Assembly: GCA_963580455.1 (NCBI GenBank)
Contig: OY756966.1
Location: 13,829,001 to 13,893,000, forward strand
DNA length: 64,000 bases
Origin: Euonymus europaeus
Lineage: Eukaryota; Streptophyta; Magnoliopsida; Celastrales; Celastraceae
Direction of reading: 5' to 3'
Each line of letters starts with the position of its first letter. The first letter of the stretch is position 1. Shown here piece by piece: positions 48,391-59,696 of this stretch. The position numbers were made by a program, and so were the translations under genes. The notes under the pieces are model-generated. The model saw only the letters and a list, made by a program, of their open reading frames with translations, was not told the origin of the DNA and did no database searches.

Positions 48391-48777
48391 TAGATTATTC
48401 CGATGACAAAACACCAACTTTTTATGACAAATGTACAAAACCGTTAAAAGGTGCTCCATTGAGAGAGTTGAGCAACTTCGGACCATCAAATTTGTTCGGT
48501 GTACACTTTTTCATGTTATTCTATCTCAAATTTTACGAGTATAAGCTTTCTAGATTATTCCGACGATAAAACAACAACTTTCTATGACAAATGGACAAGA
48601 CCGTTAAAAGCTTCTCCATAGAGAGAGTTGAGCAACTTCAGACCATCAAAGTTGCTCGGTGTACACTTGTCCATGTTATTCTATATCAAATTTTACGAGT
48701 ATAAGCTCCCTAGATTATTCTGATTAAAAACAACAACTTTCTATGACAAATGGACAAAACCGTTAAAAGCTCCTCCA
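48391..48777 (-). repeat. First inverted monomers after the junction
   Basis: Two to three inverted monomers with private variants: AAAAGGTGCTCCATTGAGAG, ATCAAATTTGTTCGG and CCGACGATAAAACAACAAC, plus a monomer where the usual TTCCGATGAC is reduced to TTCTGATTAAAAAC. They precede the large tandem duplication and have no obvious partner inside the window. Confidence 0.7.
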
Positions 48778-51700
48778 TACAGAGAGTTGAGCAACTTCGG
48801 ACCATCAAAGTTGCTCGGTGTACACTTTTTCACATTATTTTATCTCAAATTTTACGAGTATAAGCTTCCTAGATTATTCCGATGACAAAACAACACTTTT
48901 TCTATGACAAATGGACAAAACCGCTAAAAGCTCCTCCATTGAGAGAGTTGAAAACTTCGGACATCAAAGTTGATCGGTGCACACTTTTTCTTGTTCTTCT
49001 ATGTCAAATTTTACGAGTACAAGCTTCCTAGATTAGTCCGATAACGAAACACCAACTTTCTATGACAAACGGACAAAACCGTTAAAAGCTCCTCCATAGA
49101 GAAAGTTGAGCAACTTCGGACCATCAAAGTTGCTCGGTGTACACTTTTTAATGTTCTTCTATCTCAAATTTTACAGTATAAGCTTCCTAGATTATTTGGA
49201 TAACAAAACACCAACTTTCTATGACAAATGGACAAAACCGTTAAAAGCTCCTCTATAGAGAGAGTTGAGCAACTTCGGACCATCAAAATTGCTCGGTGTA
49301 CACTTTTTCATGTTATTCTATCTCAAATTTTACGAGTATAAGCTTCCTAGATTATTCCGATGAAAAAACAACAACTTTCTATGACAAATGGACAAGACCG
49401 TTAAAAGCTCCTCCATAGAGAGGGTTGAGCAACTTCGGACCATCAAAGTTGCTTGGTGTACACTTGTTCATGTTATTCTATATCCAATTTTACGAGTATA
49501 AGCTTCCTATATTATTCCGATGACAAAACACCAAATTTCTTTGACAAATGGACAAAATCTTTAAAAGCTCCTCCGTAGAGAGAGTGGAGCAACTTTGGAC
49601 CATCAAAGTTTATCGGTGCACACTTTTTATTGTTCTTCTATGTCAAATTTTATGAGTATAAGCTTCCTAGATTATTCCGATAGCAAAACACCAACTTTCA
49701 ATGACAAATGGACAAAACCGTTAAAAGCCCCTCCATAGAGAGAGTTGATCAACTTCGGACCATCAAACTTGCCAGGTGTACACTTTTTGTTGTTATTCTA
49801 TGTCAAATTTTATGAGTATAAGCTTCCAAGATTTTTTCCTTGAGAAAGCACTAAGTTTCTATGACAAATATACAAAACCGTAAAAACCTCCTCCATAGAG
49901 AGAGTTGAGCAACTTCGGACCATCAAAGTTGCTCGGTGTACACTTTTTAATGTTCTTCTATCTCAAATTTTACAGTATAAGCTTCCTAGATTATTCGGAT
50001 AACAAAACACCAACTTTCTATGACAAATGGACAAAACTGTTAAAAGCTCCTCCGCAGAGAGAGTTGAGCAACTTCGGACCATCAAAGTTTATCGGTGCAC
50101 ACTTTTTATTGTTCTTCTTTGTCAAATTTTACGACTATAAACTTCCTAGATTATTCAAATAACAAAACACCAACTTTCAATGACAAATGGACAAAACCGT
50201 TAAAAGCCCCTCTATAGAGAGAGTTGAGCAACTTCGGACCATCAAAATTGCTCGGTGTACACTTTTTCATGTTATTCTATCTCAAATTTTACGAGTATAA
50301 GCTTCCTAGATTATTCCGATGACAAAACACCAACTTTCTATGACAAATGGACAAAACCGTTAAAAGCTCCGCCATAGAGAGGGTTGAAAAATTTTGGACC
50401 ATCAAAGTTGCTCGGTGTACACTTTTTCATGTTATTCTTTCTCAAATTTTATGAGTATAAGCTTCCTAGATTATTCCGATGACAAAACAACAACTTTCTA
50501 TGACAAATGGACAAGACCGTTAAAAGCTTTTCCATAGAGAGTGTTGAGCAACTTCGGACCATCAAAGTTGCTTGGTGTACACTTGTTCATGTTATTCTAT
50601 ATCAAATTTTACGAGTATAAGCTTCCTATATTATTCCGATGACAAAACACCAAATTTCTTTGACAAATGGACAAAACCGTTAAAAGCTCCTCCGTAGAGA
50701 GAGTGGAGCAACTTTGGACCATCAAAGTTTATCGGTGCACACTTTTTATTGTTCTTCTATGTCAAATTTTATGAGTATAAGCTTCCTAGATTATTCCGAT
50801 AGCAAAACACCAACTTTCAATGACAAATGGACAAAACCGTTAAAAGCCCCTCCATAGAGAGAGTTGATCAACTTCGGACCATCAAACTTGCCAGGTGTAC
50901 ACTTTTTGTTGTTATTCTATGTCAAATTTTATGAGTATAAGCTTCCAAGATTTTTTCCTTGAGAAAGCACTAACTTTCTATGACAAATATACAAAACCGT
51001 AAAAACCTCCTCCATAGAGAGAGTTGAGCAACTTCGGACCATCAAAGTTGCTCGGTGTACACTTTTTAATGTTCTTCTATCTCAAATTTTACAGTATAAG
51101 CTTCCTAGATTATTCGGATAACAAAACACCAACTTTCTATGACAAATGGACAAAACTGTTAAAAGCTCCTCCGCAGAGAGAGTGGAGCAACTTCGGACCA
51201 TCAAAGTTTATCGGTGCACACTTTTTATTGTTCTTCTTTGTCAAATTTTACGAGTATAAGCTTCCTAGATTATTCCGATAACAAAACACCAACTTTCTAT
51301 GACAAATGGACAAAACCGTTAAAAGCCCCTCGATAGAGAGATTTAATCAACTTCGGACCATCAAAGTTGCCAGGTGTACACTTTTTATTGTTATTCTATG
51401 TCAAATTTTATGTGTATAAGCTTCGAAGATTATTTCCTTAAGAAAGCACTAACTTTCTATGACAAATATACAAAACCGTAAAAACCTCCTCCATAGAAAG
51501 AGTTGAGCAACTTCGGACCATCAAAGTTGCTCGGTGTACACTTTTTAATGTTCTTCTATCTCAAATTTTATAGTATAAGCTTCCTAGATTATTCCGATAA
51601 CAAAACACCAACTTTCTATGACAAATGGACAAAACCGTTAAAAGCACCTCCACAGAGAGAGTTGAGCAACTTCGGACCAACAAAGTTGCCAGGTGTACAC

Positions 51701-52450
51701 TTTTTATTGTTATTCTATGTCAAATTTTATGAGTATAAGCTTCCAAGATTATTTCCTTCAGAAAGCACTAACTTTCTATGACAAATATACAAAACCGTAA
51801 AAACCTCCTCCATAGAAAGAGTTGAGCAACTTCAGACCATCAAAGTTGCTCGGTGTACACTTTTTAATGTTCTTCTATCTCAAATTTTACAGTATAAGCT
51901 TTCTAGATTATTCGGATAACAAAACACCAACTTTTTATGACAAATGGACAAAACTGTTAAAAGCTCCTCCGCAGAGAGAGTGGAGCAACTTCGGACCATC
52001 AAATTTTATCGGTGCACACTTTTTATTGTTCTTCTTTGTCAAATTTTACGAGTATAAGCTTCCTTGATTATTCCGATAACAAAACACCAACTTTCTATGA
52101 AAAATGGACAAAACCGTTAAAAGCCCCTCCATAGAGAGAGTAGAGCAACTTCGGACCATCAAAGTTGCCAGGTGTACACTTTTTATTGTTATTCTATGTC
52201 AAATTTTATGAGTATAAGCTTCGAAGATTATTTCCTTGAGAAAGCACTAACTTTCTATGAAAAATATACAAAACCGTAAAAACCTCCACCATAGAGAGAG
52301 TTGAGCAACTTCGGACCATCAAAGTTGCGCGGTGTACACTTTTTAATGTTCTTCTATCTCAAATTTTATAGTATAAGCTTCCTAGATTATTCCCATAACA
52401 AAACACCAACTTTCTATGACAAATGGACAAAACCGTTAAAAGCACCTTCA
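48778..52450 (-). repeat. Tandem segmental duplication V, copy 1 (~3.67 kb, 23 monomers)
   Basis: The segment from TACAGAGAGTTGAG at 48778 recurs from 52451. The offset is 3673 bp up to about 49.3 kb and 3832-3833 bp from about 49.7 to 52.4 kb, because copy 1 lacks one monomer near 49.36-49.44 kb (its ATGAAAAAACAACAAC monomer appears fused). Inside it, a seven-monomer period of 1119 bp is visible: GCTTCCTATATTATTCCG occurs at 49502 and 50621. C-type monomers (minus-strand GTGCTTTCTCAAGG) lie at 49.84, 50.96, 51.44, 51.76 and 52.24 kb. Confidence 0.8.
50881..51040 (-). repeat. Representative type C monomer (AAGCACTAAC / CCAGGTGTAC variant)
   Basis: One full 160-bp period showing the third subfamily, limited to the inverted array. 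On the plus strand its marks are AACTTGCCAGGTGTACAC, TTTATGAGTATAAGCTTCCAA, TTTCCTTGAGAAAGCACTA, GACAAATATACAAAACCG and TAAAAACCTCC. CCAGG breaks the boundary dyad, and several copies are preceded by GTTGATCAACTTCGG, which has its own TTGATCAA palindrome. I find 19 copies, near 49.84, 50.96, 51.44, 51.76, 52.24, 53.67, 54.79, 55.27, 55.59, 56.07, 56.39, 57.51, 57.99, 58.46, 58.79, 59.90, 60.38, 60.70 and 61.50 kb. Confidence 0.85.
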
Positions 52451-55400
52451 TACAGAGAGTTGAGCAACTTCGGACCATCAAAGTTGCTCGGTGTACACTT
52501 TTTCACATTATTTTATCTCAAATTTTACGAGTATAAGCTTCCTAGATTATTCCGATGACAAAACACCAACTTTCTATGACAAATGGACAAAACCGCTAAA
52601 AGCTCCTCCATTGAGAGAGTTGAAAACTTCGGACCATCAAAGTTGATCGGTGCACACTTTTTATTGTTCTTCTATGTCAAATTTTACGAGTACAAGCTTC
52701 CTAGATTAGTCCGATAACAAAACACCAACTTTCTATGACAAACGGACAAAACCGTTAAAAGCTCCTCCATAGAGAAAGTTGAGCAACTTCGGACCATCAA
52801 AGTTGCTCGGTGTACAATTTTTAATGTTCTTCTATCTCAAATTTTACAGTATAAGCTTCCTTGATTATTTGGATAACAAAACACCAACTTTCTATGACAA
52901 ATGGACAAAACCGTTAAAAGCTCCTCTATAGAGAGAGTTGAGCAACTTCGGCCCATCAAAATTGCTCGGTGTACACTTTTTCATGTTATTCTATCTCAAA
53001 TTTTACGAGTATAAGCTTCCTAGATTATTCCGATGACAAAACACCAACTTCCTATGACAAATGGACAAAACCGTTAAAAGCTCCTCCATAGAGAGGGTTC
53101 AGCAACTTTGGACCATCAAAGTTGCTCGGTGTACACTTTTTCATGTTATTCTTTCTCAAATTTTATGAGTATAAGCTTCCTAGATTATTCCGATGACAAA
53201 ACAACAACTTTCTATGACAAATGGACAAGACCGTTAAAAGCTTTTCCATAGAGAGTGTTGAGCAACTTCAGACCATCAAAGTTGCTTGGTGTACACTTGT
53301 TCATGTTATTCTATATCAAATTTTATGAGTATAAGCTTCCTATATTATTCCGATGACAAAACACCAAATTTCTTTGACAAATGGACAAAACCGTTAAAAG
53401 CTCCTCCGTAGAGAGAGTGGAGCAACTTTGGACCATCAAAGTTTATCGGTGCACACTTTTTATTGTTCTTCTATGTCAAATTTTCTGAGTATAAGCTTCC
53501 TAGATTATTCCGATAGCAAAACACCAACTTTCAATGACAAATGGACAAAACCGTTAAAAGCCCCTCCATAGAGAGAGTTGATCAACTTCGGACCATCAAA
53601 CTTGCCAGGTGTACACTTTTTGTTGTTATTCTATGTCATATTTTATGAGTATAAGCTTCCAAGATTTTTTCCTTGAGAAAGCACTAAGTTTCTATGACAA
53701 ATATACAAAACCGTAAAAACCTCCTCCATAGAGAGAGTTGAGCAACTTCGGACCATCAAAGTTGCTCGGTGTACACTTTTTAATGTTCTTCTATCTCAAA
53801 TTTTACAGTATAAGCTTCCTAGATTATTCGGATAACAAAACACCAACTTTCTATGACAAATGGACAAAACTGTTAAAAGCTCCTCCATAGAGAGAGTTGA
53901 GCAACTTCGGACCATCAAAGTTTATCGGTGCACACTTTTTATTGTTCTTCTTTGTCAAATTTTACGAGTATAAACTTCCTAGATTATTCCGATAACAAAA
54001 CACCAACTTTCTATGACAAATGGACAAAACCGTTAATAGCCCCTCTATAGAGAGAGTTGAGCAACTTCAGACCATCAAAATTGCTCGGTGTACACTTTTT
54101 CATGTTATTCTATCTCAAATTTTACGAGTATAAGCTTCGTAGATTATTCCGATGACAAAACACCAACTTTCTATGACAAATGGACAAAACCGTTAAAAGC
54201 TCCTCCATAGAGAGGGTTGAGAAACTTTGGACCATCAAAGTTGCTCGGTGTACACTTTTTCATGTTATTCTTTCTCAAATTTTATGAGTATAAGCTTCCT
54301 AGATTATTCCGATGACAAAACAATAACTTTCTATGACAAATGGACAAGACCGTTAAAAGCTTTTCCATAGAGAGTCTTGAGCAACTTCGGACCATCAAAG
54401 TTGCTTGGTGTAAACTTGTTCATGTTATTCTATATCAAATTTTACGAGTATAAGCTTCCTATATTATTCCGATGACAAAACACCAAATTTCTTTGACAAA
54501 TGGACAAAACCGTTAAAAGCTCCTCCGTAGAGAGAGTGGACCAACTTTGGACCATCAAAGTTTATCGGTGCACACTTTTTATTGTTCTTCTATGTCAAAT
54601 TTTATGAGTATAAGCTTCCTAGATTATTCCGATAGCAAAACACCAACTTTCAATGACAAAGGGACAAAACCGTTAAAAGCCCCTCCATAGAGAGAGTTGA
54701 TCAACTTCGGACCATCAAACTTGCCAGGTGTACACTTTTTGTTGTTATTCTATGTCAAATTTTATGAGTATAAGCTTCCAAGATTTTTTCCTTGAGAAAG
54801 CACTAACTTTCTATGAAAAATATACAAAACCGTAAAAACCTCCTCCATAGAGAGAGTTGAGCAACTTCGGACCATCAAAGTTGCTCGGTGTACACTTTTT
54901 AATGTTCTTCTATCTCAAATTTTACAGTATAAGCTTCCTAGATTATTCGGATAACAAAACACCAACTTTCTATGACAAATGGACAAAACTGTTAAAAGCT
55001 CCTCCGCAGAGAGAGTGGAGCAACTTCGGACATCAAAGTTTATCGGTGCATACTTTTTATTGTTCTTCTTTGTCAAATTTTACGAGTATAAGCTTCCTAG
55101 ATTATTCCGATAACAAAACACCAACTTTCTATGACAAATGGACAAAACCGTTAAAAGCCCCTCGATAGAGAGATTTAATCAACTTCGGACCATCAAAGTT
55201 GCCAGGTGTACACTTTTTATTGTTATTCTATGTCAAATTTTATGTGTATAAGCTTCGAAGATTATTTCCTTAAGAAAGCACTAACTTTCTATGACAAATA
55301 TACAAAACCGTAAAAACCTGCTCCATAGAAAGAGTTGAGCAACTTCGGACCATCAAAGTTGCTCGGTGTACACTTTTTAATGTTCTTCTATCTCAAATTT

Positions 55401-56215
55401 TATAGTATAAGCTTCCTAGATTATTCCGATAACAAAACACCAACTTTCTATGAGAAATGGACAAAACCGTTAAAAGCACCTCCACAGAGAGAGTTGAGCA
55501 ACTTCGGACCAACAAAGTTGCCAGGTGTACACTTTTTATTGTTATTCTATGTCAAATTTTATGAGTATAAGCTTCCAAGATTATTTCCTTCAGAAAGCAC
55601 TAACTTTCTATGACAAATATACAAAACCGTAAAAACCTCCTCCATAGAAAGAGTTGAGCAACTTCGGACCATCAAAGTTGCTCGTTGTACACTTTTTAAT
55701 GTTCTTCTATCTCAAATTTTACAGTATAAGCTTTCTAGATTATTCGGATAACAAAACACCAACTTTTTATGACAAATGGACAAAACTGTTAAAAGCTCCT
55801 CCGCAGAGAGAGTGGAGCAACTTCGGACCATCAAAGTTTATCGGTGCACACTTTTTATTGTTCTTCTTTGTCAAATTTTACGAGTATAAGCTTCCTTGAT
55901 TATTCCGATAACAAAACACCAACTTTCTATGAAAAATGGACAAAACCGTTAAAAGCCCCTCCATAGAGAGAGTAGAGCAACTTCGGACCATCAAAGTTGC
56001 CAGGTGTACACTTTTTATTGTTATTCTATGTCAAATTTTATGAGTATAAGCTTCGAAGATTATTTCCTTGAGAAAGCACTAACTTTCTATGACAAATATA
56101 CAAAACCGTAAAAACCTCCACCATAGAGAGAGTTGAGCAACTTCGGACCATCAAAGTTGCGCGGTGTACACTTTTTAATGTTCTTCTATCTCAAATTTTA
56201 TAGTATAAGCTTCCT
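52451..56215 (-). repeat. Tandem segmental duplication V, copy 2 (~3.77 kb)
   Basis: Second copy of 48778-52450, directly adjacent to it. It repeats the 1119-bp internal period (GCTTCCTATATTATTCCG at 53335 and 54454) and the same series of C-type monomers (53.67, 54.79, 55.27, 55.59 and 56.07 kb). Differences are scattered substitutions, a lost base in AACTTCGGACATCAAAG near 55025, and the extra monomer noted for copy 1. The similarity ends near 56.2 kb, where this copy continues with CCGATAACAAAACAACAAC while copy 1 has CCCATAACAAAACACC. Confidence 0.8.
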
Positions 56216-57300
56216 AGATTATTCCGATAACAAAACAACAACTTTCTATGAGAAATGGACAAAACCGTTAAAAGCACTTCATAGAGAGAGTTGAGCAACT
56301 TCGGACCAACAAAGTTGCCAGGTGTACACTTTTTATTGTTATTCTATGTCAAATTTTATGAGTATAAGCTTCGAAGATTATTTCCTTGAGAAAGCAATAA
56401 CTTTCTATGACAAATATACAAAACCATAAAAACCTCATCCATAGAGAGAGTTGAGCAACTTCGAACCATCAAAGTTGCGCGGTGTACACTTTTTAATGTT
56501 CTTCTATCTTAAATTTTGCAGTGTAAGCTTCCTAGATTATTCCGATAACAAAACACCAACTTTCTATGACAAATGGACAAAATCGTTAAAAGCTCCTCCA
56601 TAGAGAGAGTTGAGGAACTTCGGACTATCAAAGTTGCTCGGTGTACACTTTTTAATGTTCTTCTACCTCAAATTTTACAGTATAAGCTTCCTAGATTATT
56701 CCGATAACAAAACACCAACTTTCTATGACAAATGGACAAAACCGTTAAAAGCTCCTCCATAGAGAGAGTTGAGCAACTTCACACTATTAAAGTTGCTCGG
56801 TGTACACTTTTTAATATTCTTCTATCTCAAATTTTACAGTATAAGCTTCCTAGAGTATTCCGATGACAAAACACCAACTTTCTATGACAAATGGACAAAA
56901 CCGTTAAAAGCTCCTCCATAGAGAGGGTTGATCAACTTTGGACCATCAAAGTTGCGCGGTGTACACTTTTTGATGTTATTCTTTATCAAATTTTATGAGT
57001 ATAAGCTTCTTAGATTATTCCGATGACAAAACAACAACTTTCTATGACAAATGGACAAGACCGTTAAAAGCTTTTCCATAGAGAGTGTTGAGCAACTTCG
57101 GACCATCAAATTTGCTCGGTGTACACTTGTTCATGTTATTCTATATCAAATTTTACGAGTATAAGCTTCCTAGATTTTTCCGATGACAAAACACCAAATT
57201 TCTATGACAAATGGATAAAACTGTTAAAAGCTCCTCCGTAGAGAGAGTGGAGCAACTTCGGACCATCAAAGTTTATCGGTGCACACTTATTTTTATTGTT
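55654..57300 (-). repeat. Segmental duplication VI, copy 1
   Basis: Matches 58050-59696 at an offset of 2396 bp (15 monomers minus 4). Shared marks include CTTTCTAGATTATTCGG, AAAGCACTTCATAGAG, AAAGCAATAACTTTC, TTTGCAGTGTAAGC, CTTCACACTATTAAAG, CTAGAGTATTCCG and CTAGATTTTTCCG. Small differences include CTCGTTGTAC (near 55682) against CTCGGTGTAC (near 58078), and CACTTATTTTTATTG with three extra bases near 57288 in this copy only. Its left part is also the right end of duplication V. Confidence 0.8.
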
Positions 57301-58049
57301 CTTCTAGGTCAAATTTTACGAGTATAAGCTTCCTTGATTATTCCGATAGCAAAATACCAACTTTCAATGACAAATGGACAAAACCGTTAAAAGCCCCTCC
57401 ATAGAGAGAGTTGATCAACTTCGGACCACCAAAGTTGCCAGGTGTACACTTTTTAATGTTATTCTATGTCAAATTTTATGAGTATAAGCTTCCAAGCTTT
57501 TTTCCTTGAGAAAGCACTAACTTTCTATGACAAATATACAAAACCGTAAAAACCTCCTCCATAGAGAGAGTTGAGCAACTTCGGACCATCAAAGTTGCTC
57601 GGTGTACACTTTTTAATGTTCTTCTATCTCAAATTTTACTATATAAGCTTCCTAGATTATTCGGATAACAAAACACCAACTTTCTATGACAAATGGACAA
57701 AACTGTTAAAAGCTCCTCCGCAGAGAGAGTGGAGCAACTTCGGACCATCAAAGTTTATCGGTGCACACTTTTTATTGTTCTTCTTTGTCAAATTTTATGA
57801 GTATAAGCTTCTTAGATTATTCCGATATCAAAATACCAACTTTCTATGACAAATGGACAAAACCGTTAAAAGCCCCTCCATATAGAGAGTTAAGCAACTT
57901 CGGACCATCAAAGTTGTCAGGTGGACACTTTTTATTGTTATTCTATGTCAAATTTTATGTGTATAAGCTTCGAAGATTATTTCCTTGAGAAAGCACTAAC
58001 TTTCTATGACAAATATACAAAACCGTAAAAACCCCCTCCATAGAGAGAG
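57301..58049 (-). repeat. Inverted satellite between duplication VI copies
   Basis: About five monomers, including C-type copies at 57.51 and 57.99 kb. The part from about 57.70 to 58.00 kb (GATATCAAAATACC, CCATATAGAGAGTTAAGC and GTTGTCAGGTGGAC) is repeated at about 59.61-59.91 kb, offset 1914 bp. Confidence 0.75.
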
Positions 58050-59696
58050 TTGAGCAACTTCGGACCATCAAAGTTGCTCGGTGTACACTTTTTAATGTTC
58101 TTCTATCTCAAATTTTACAGTATAAGCTTTCTAGATTATTCGGATAACAAAACACCAACTTTTTATGACAAATGGACAAAACTGTTAAAAGCTCCTCCGC
58201 AGAGAGAGTGGAGCAACTTCGGACCATCAAAGTTTATCGGTGCACACTTTTTATTGTTCTTCTTTGTCAAATTTTACGAGTATAAGCTTCCTTGATTATT
58301 CCGATAACAAAACACCAACTTTCTATGAAAAATGGACAAAACCGTTAAAAGCCCCTCCATAGAGAGAGTAGAGCAACTTCGGACCATCAAAGTTGCCTGG
58401 TGTACACTTTTTATTGTTATTCTATGTCAAATTTTATGAGTATAAGCTTCGAAGATTATTTCCTTGAGAAAGCACTAACTTTCTATGACAAATATACAAA
58501 ACCGTAAAAACCTCCACCATAGAGAGAGTTGAGCAACTTCGGACCATCAAAGTTGCGCGGTGTACACTTTTTAATGTTCTTCTATCTCAAATTTTATAGT
58601 ATAAGCTTCCTAGATTATTCCGATAACAAAACAACAACTTTCTATGAGAAATGGACAAAACCGTTAAAAGCACTTCATAGAGAGAGTTGAGCAACTTCGG
58701 ACCAACAAAGTTGCCAGGTGTACACTTTTTATTGTTATTCTATGTCAAATTTTATGAGTATAAGCTTCGAAGATTATTTCCTTGAGAAAGCAATAACTTT
58801 CTATGACAAATATACAAAACCGTAAAAACCTCATCCATAGAGAGAGTTGAGCAACTTCGAACCATCAAAGTTGCGCGGTGTACACTTTTTAATGTTCTTC
58901 TATCTTAAATTTTGCAGTGTAAGCTTCCTAGATTATTCCGATAACAAAACACCAACTTTCTATGACAAATGGACAAAATCGTTAAAAGCTCCTCCATAGA
59001 GAGAGTTGAGGAACTTCGGACTATCAAAGTTGCTCGGTGTACACTTTTTAATGTTCTTCTACCTCAAATTTTACAGTATAAGCTTCCTAGATTATTCCGA
59101 TAACAAAACACCAACTTTCTATGACAAATGGACAAAACCGTTAAAAGCTCCTCCATAGAGAGAGTTGAGCAACTTCACACTATTAAAGTTGCTCGGTGTA
59201 CACTTTTTAATATTCTTCTATCTCAAATTTTACAGTATAAGCTTCCTAGAGTATTCCGATGACAAAACACCAACTTTCTATGACAAATGGACAAAACCGT
59301 TAAAAGCTCCTCCATAGAGAGGGTTGATCAACTTTGGACCATCAAAGTTGCGCGGTGTACACTTTTTGATGTTATTCTTTATCAAATTTTATGAGTATAA
59401 GCTTCTTAGATTATTCCGATGACAAAACAACAACTTTCTATGACAAATGGACAAGACCGTTAAAAGCTTTTCCATAGAGAGTGTTGAGCAACTTCGGACC
59501 ATCAAATTTGCTCGGTGTACACTTGTTCATGTTATTCTATATCAAATTTTACGAGTATAAGCTTCCTAGATTTTTCCGATGACAAAACACCAAATTTCTA
59601 TGACAAATGGACAAAACTGTTAAAAGCTCCTCCGCAGAGAGAGTGGAGCAACTTCGGACCATCAAAGTTTATCGGTGCACACTTTTTATTGTTCTT
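58050..59696 (-). repeat. Segmental duplication VI, copy 2, with chimeric right end
   Basis: Second copy of 55654-57300. Near 59.6-59.7 kb it stops following copy 1 and instead follows 57.70-58.00 kb (offset 1914 bp), so its right end is a chimera of two places in the array. The switch lies within the CTCCGNAGAGAGAGTGGAGC region (N is T or C), common to both partners. Confidence 0.8.
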
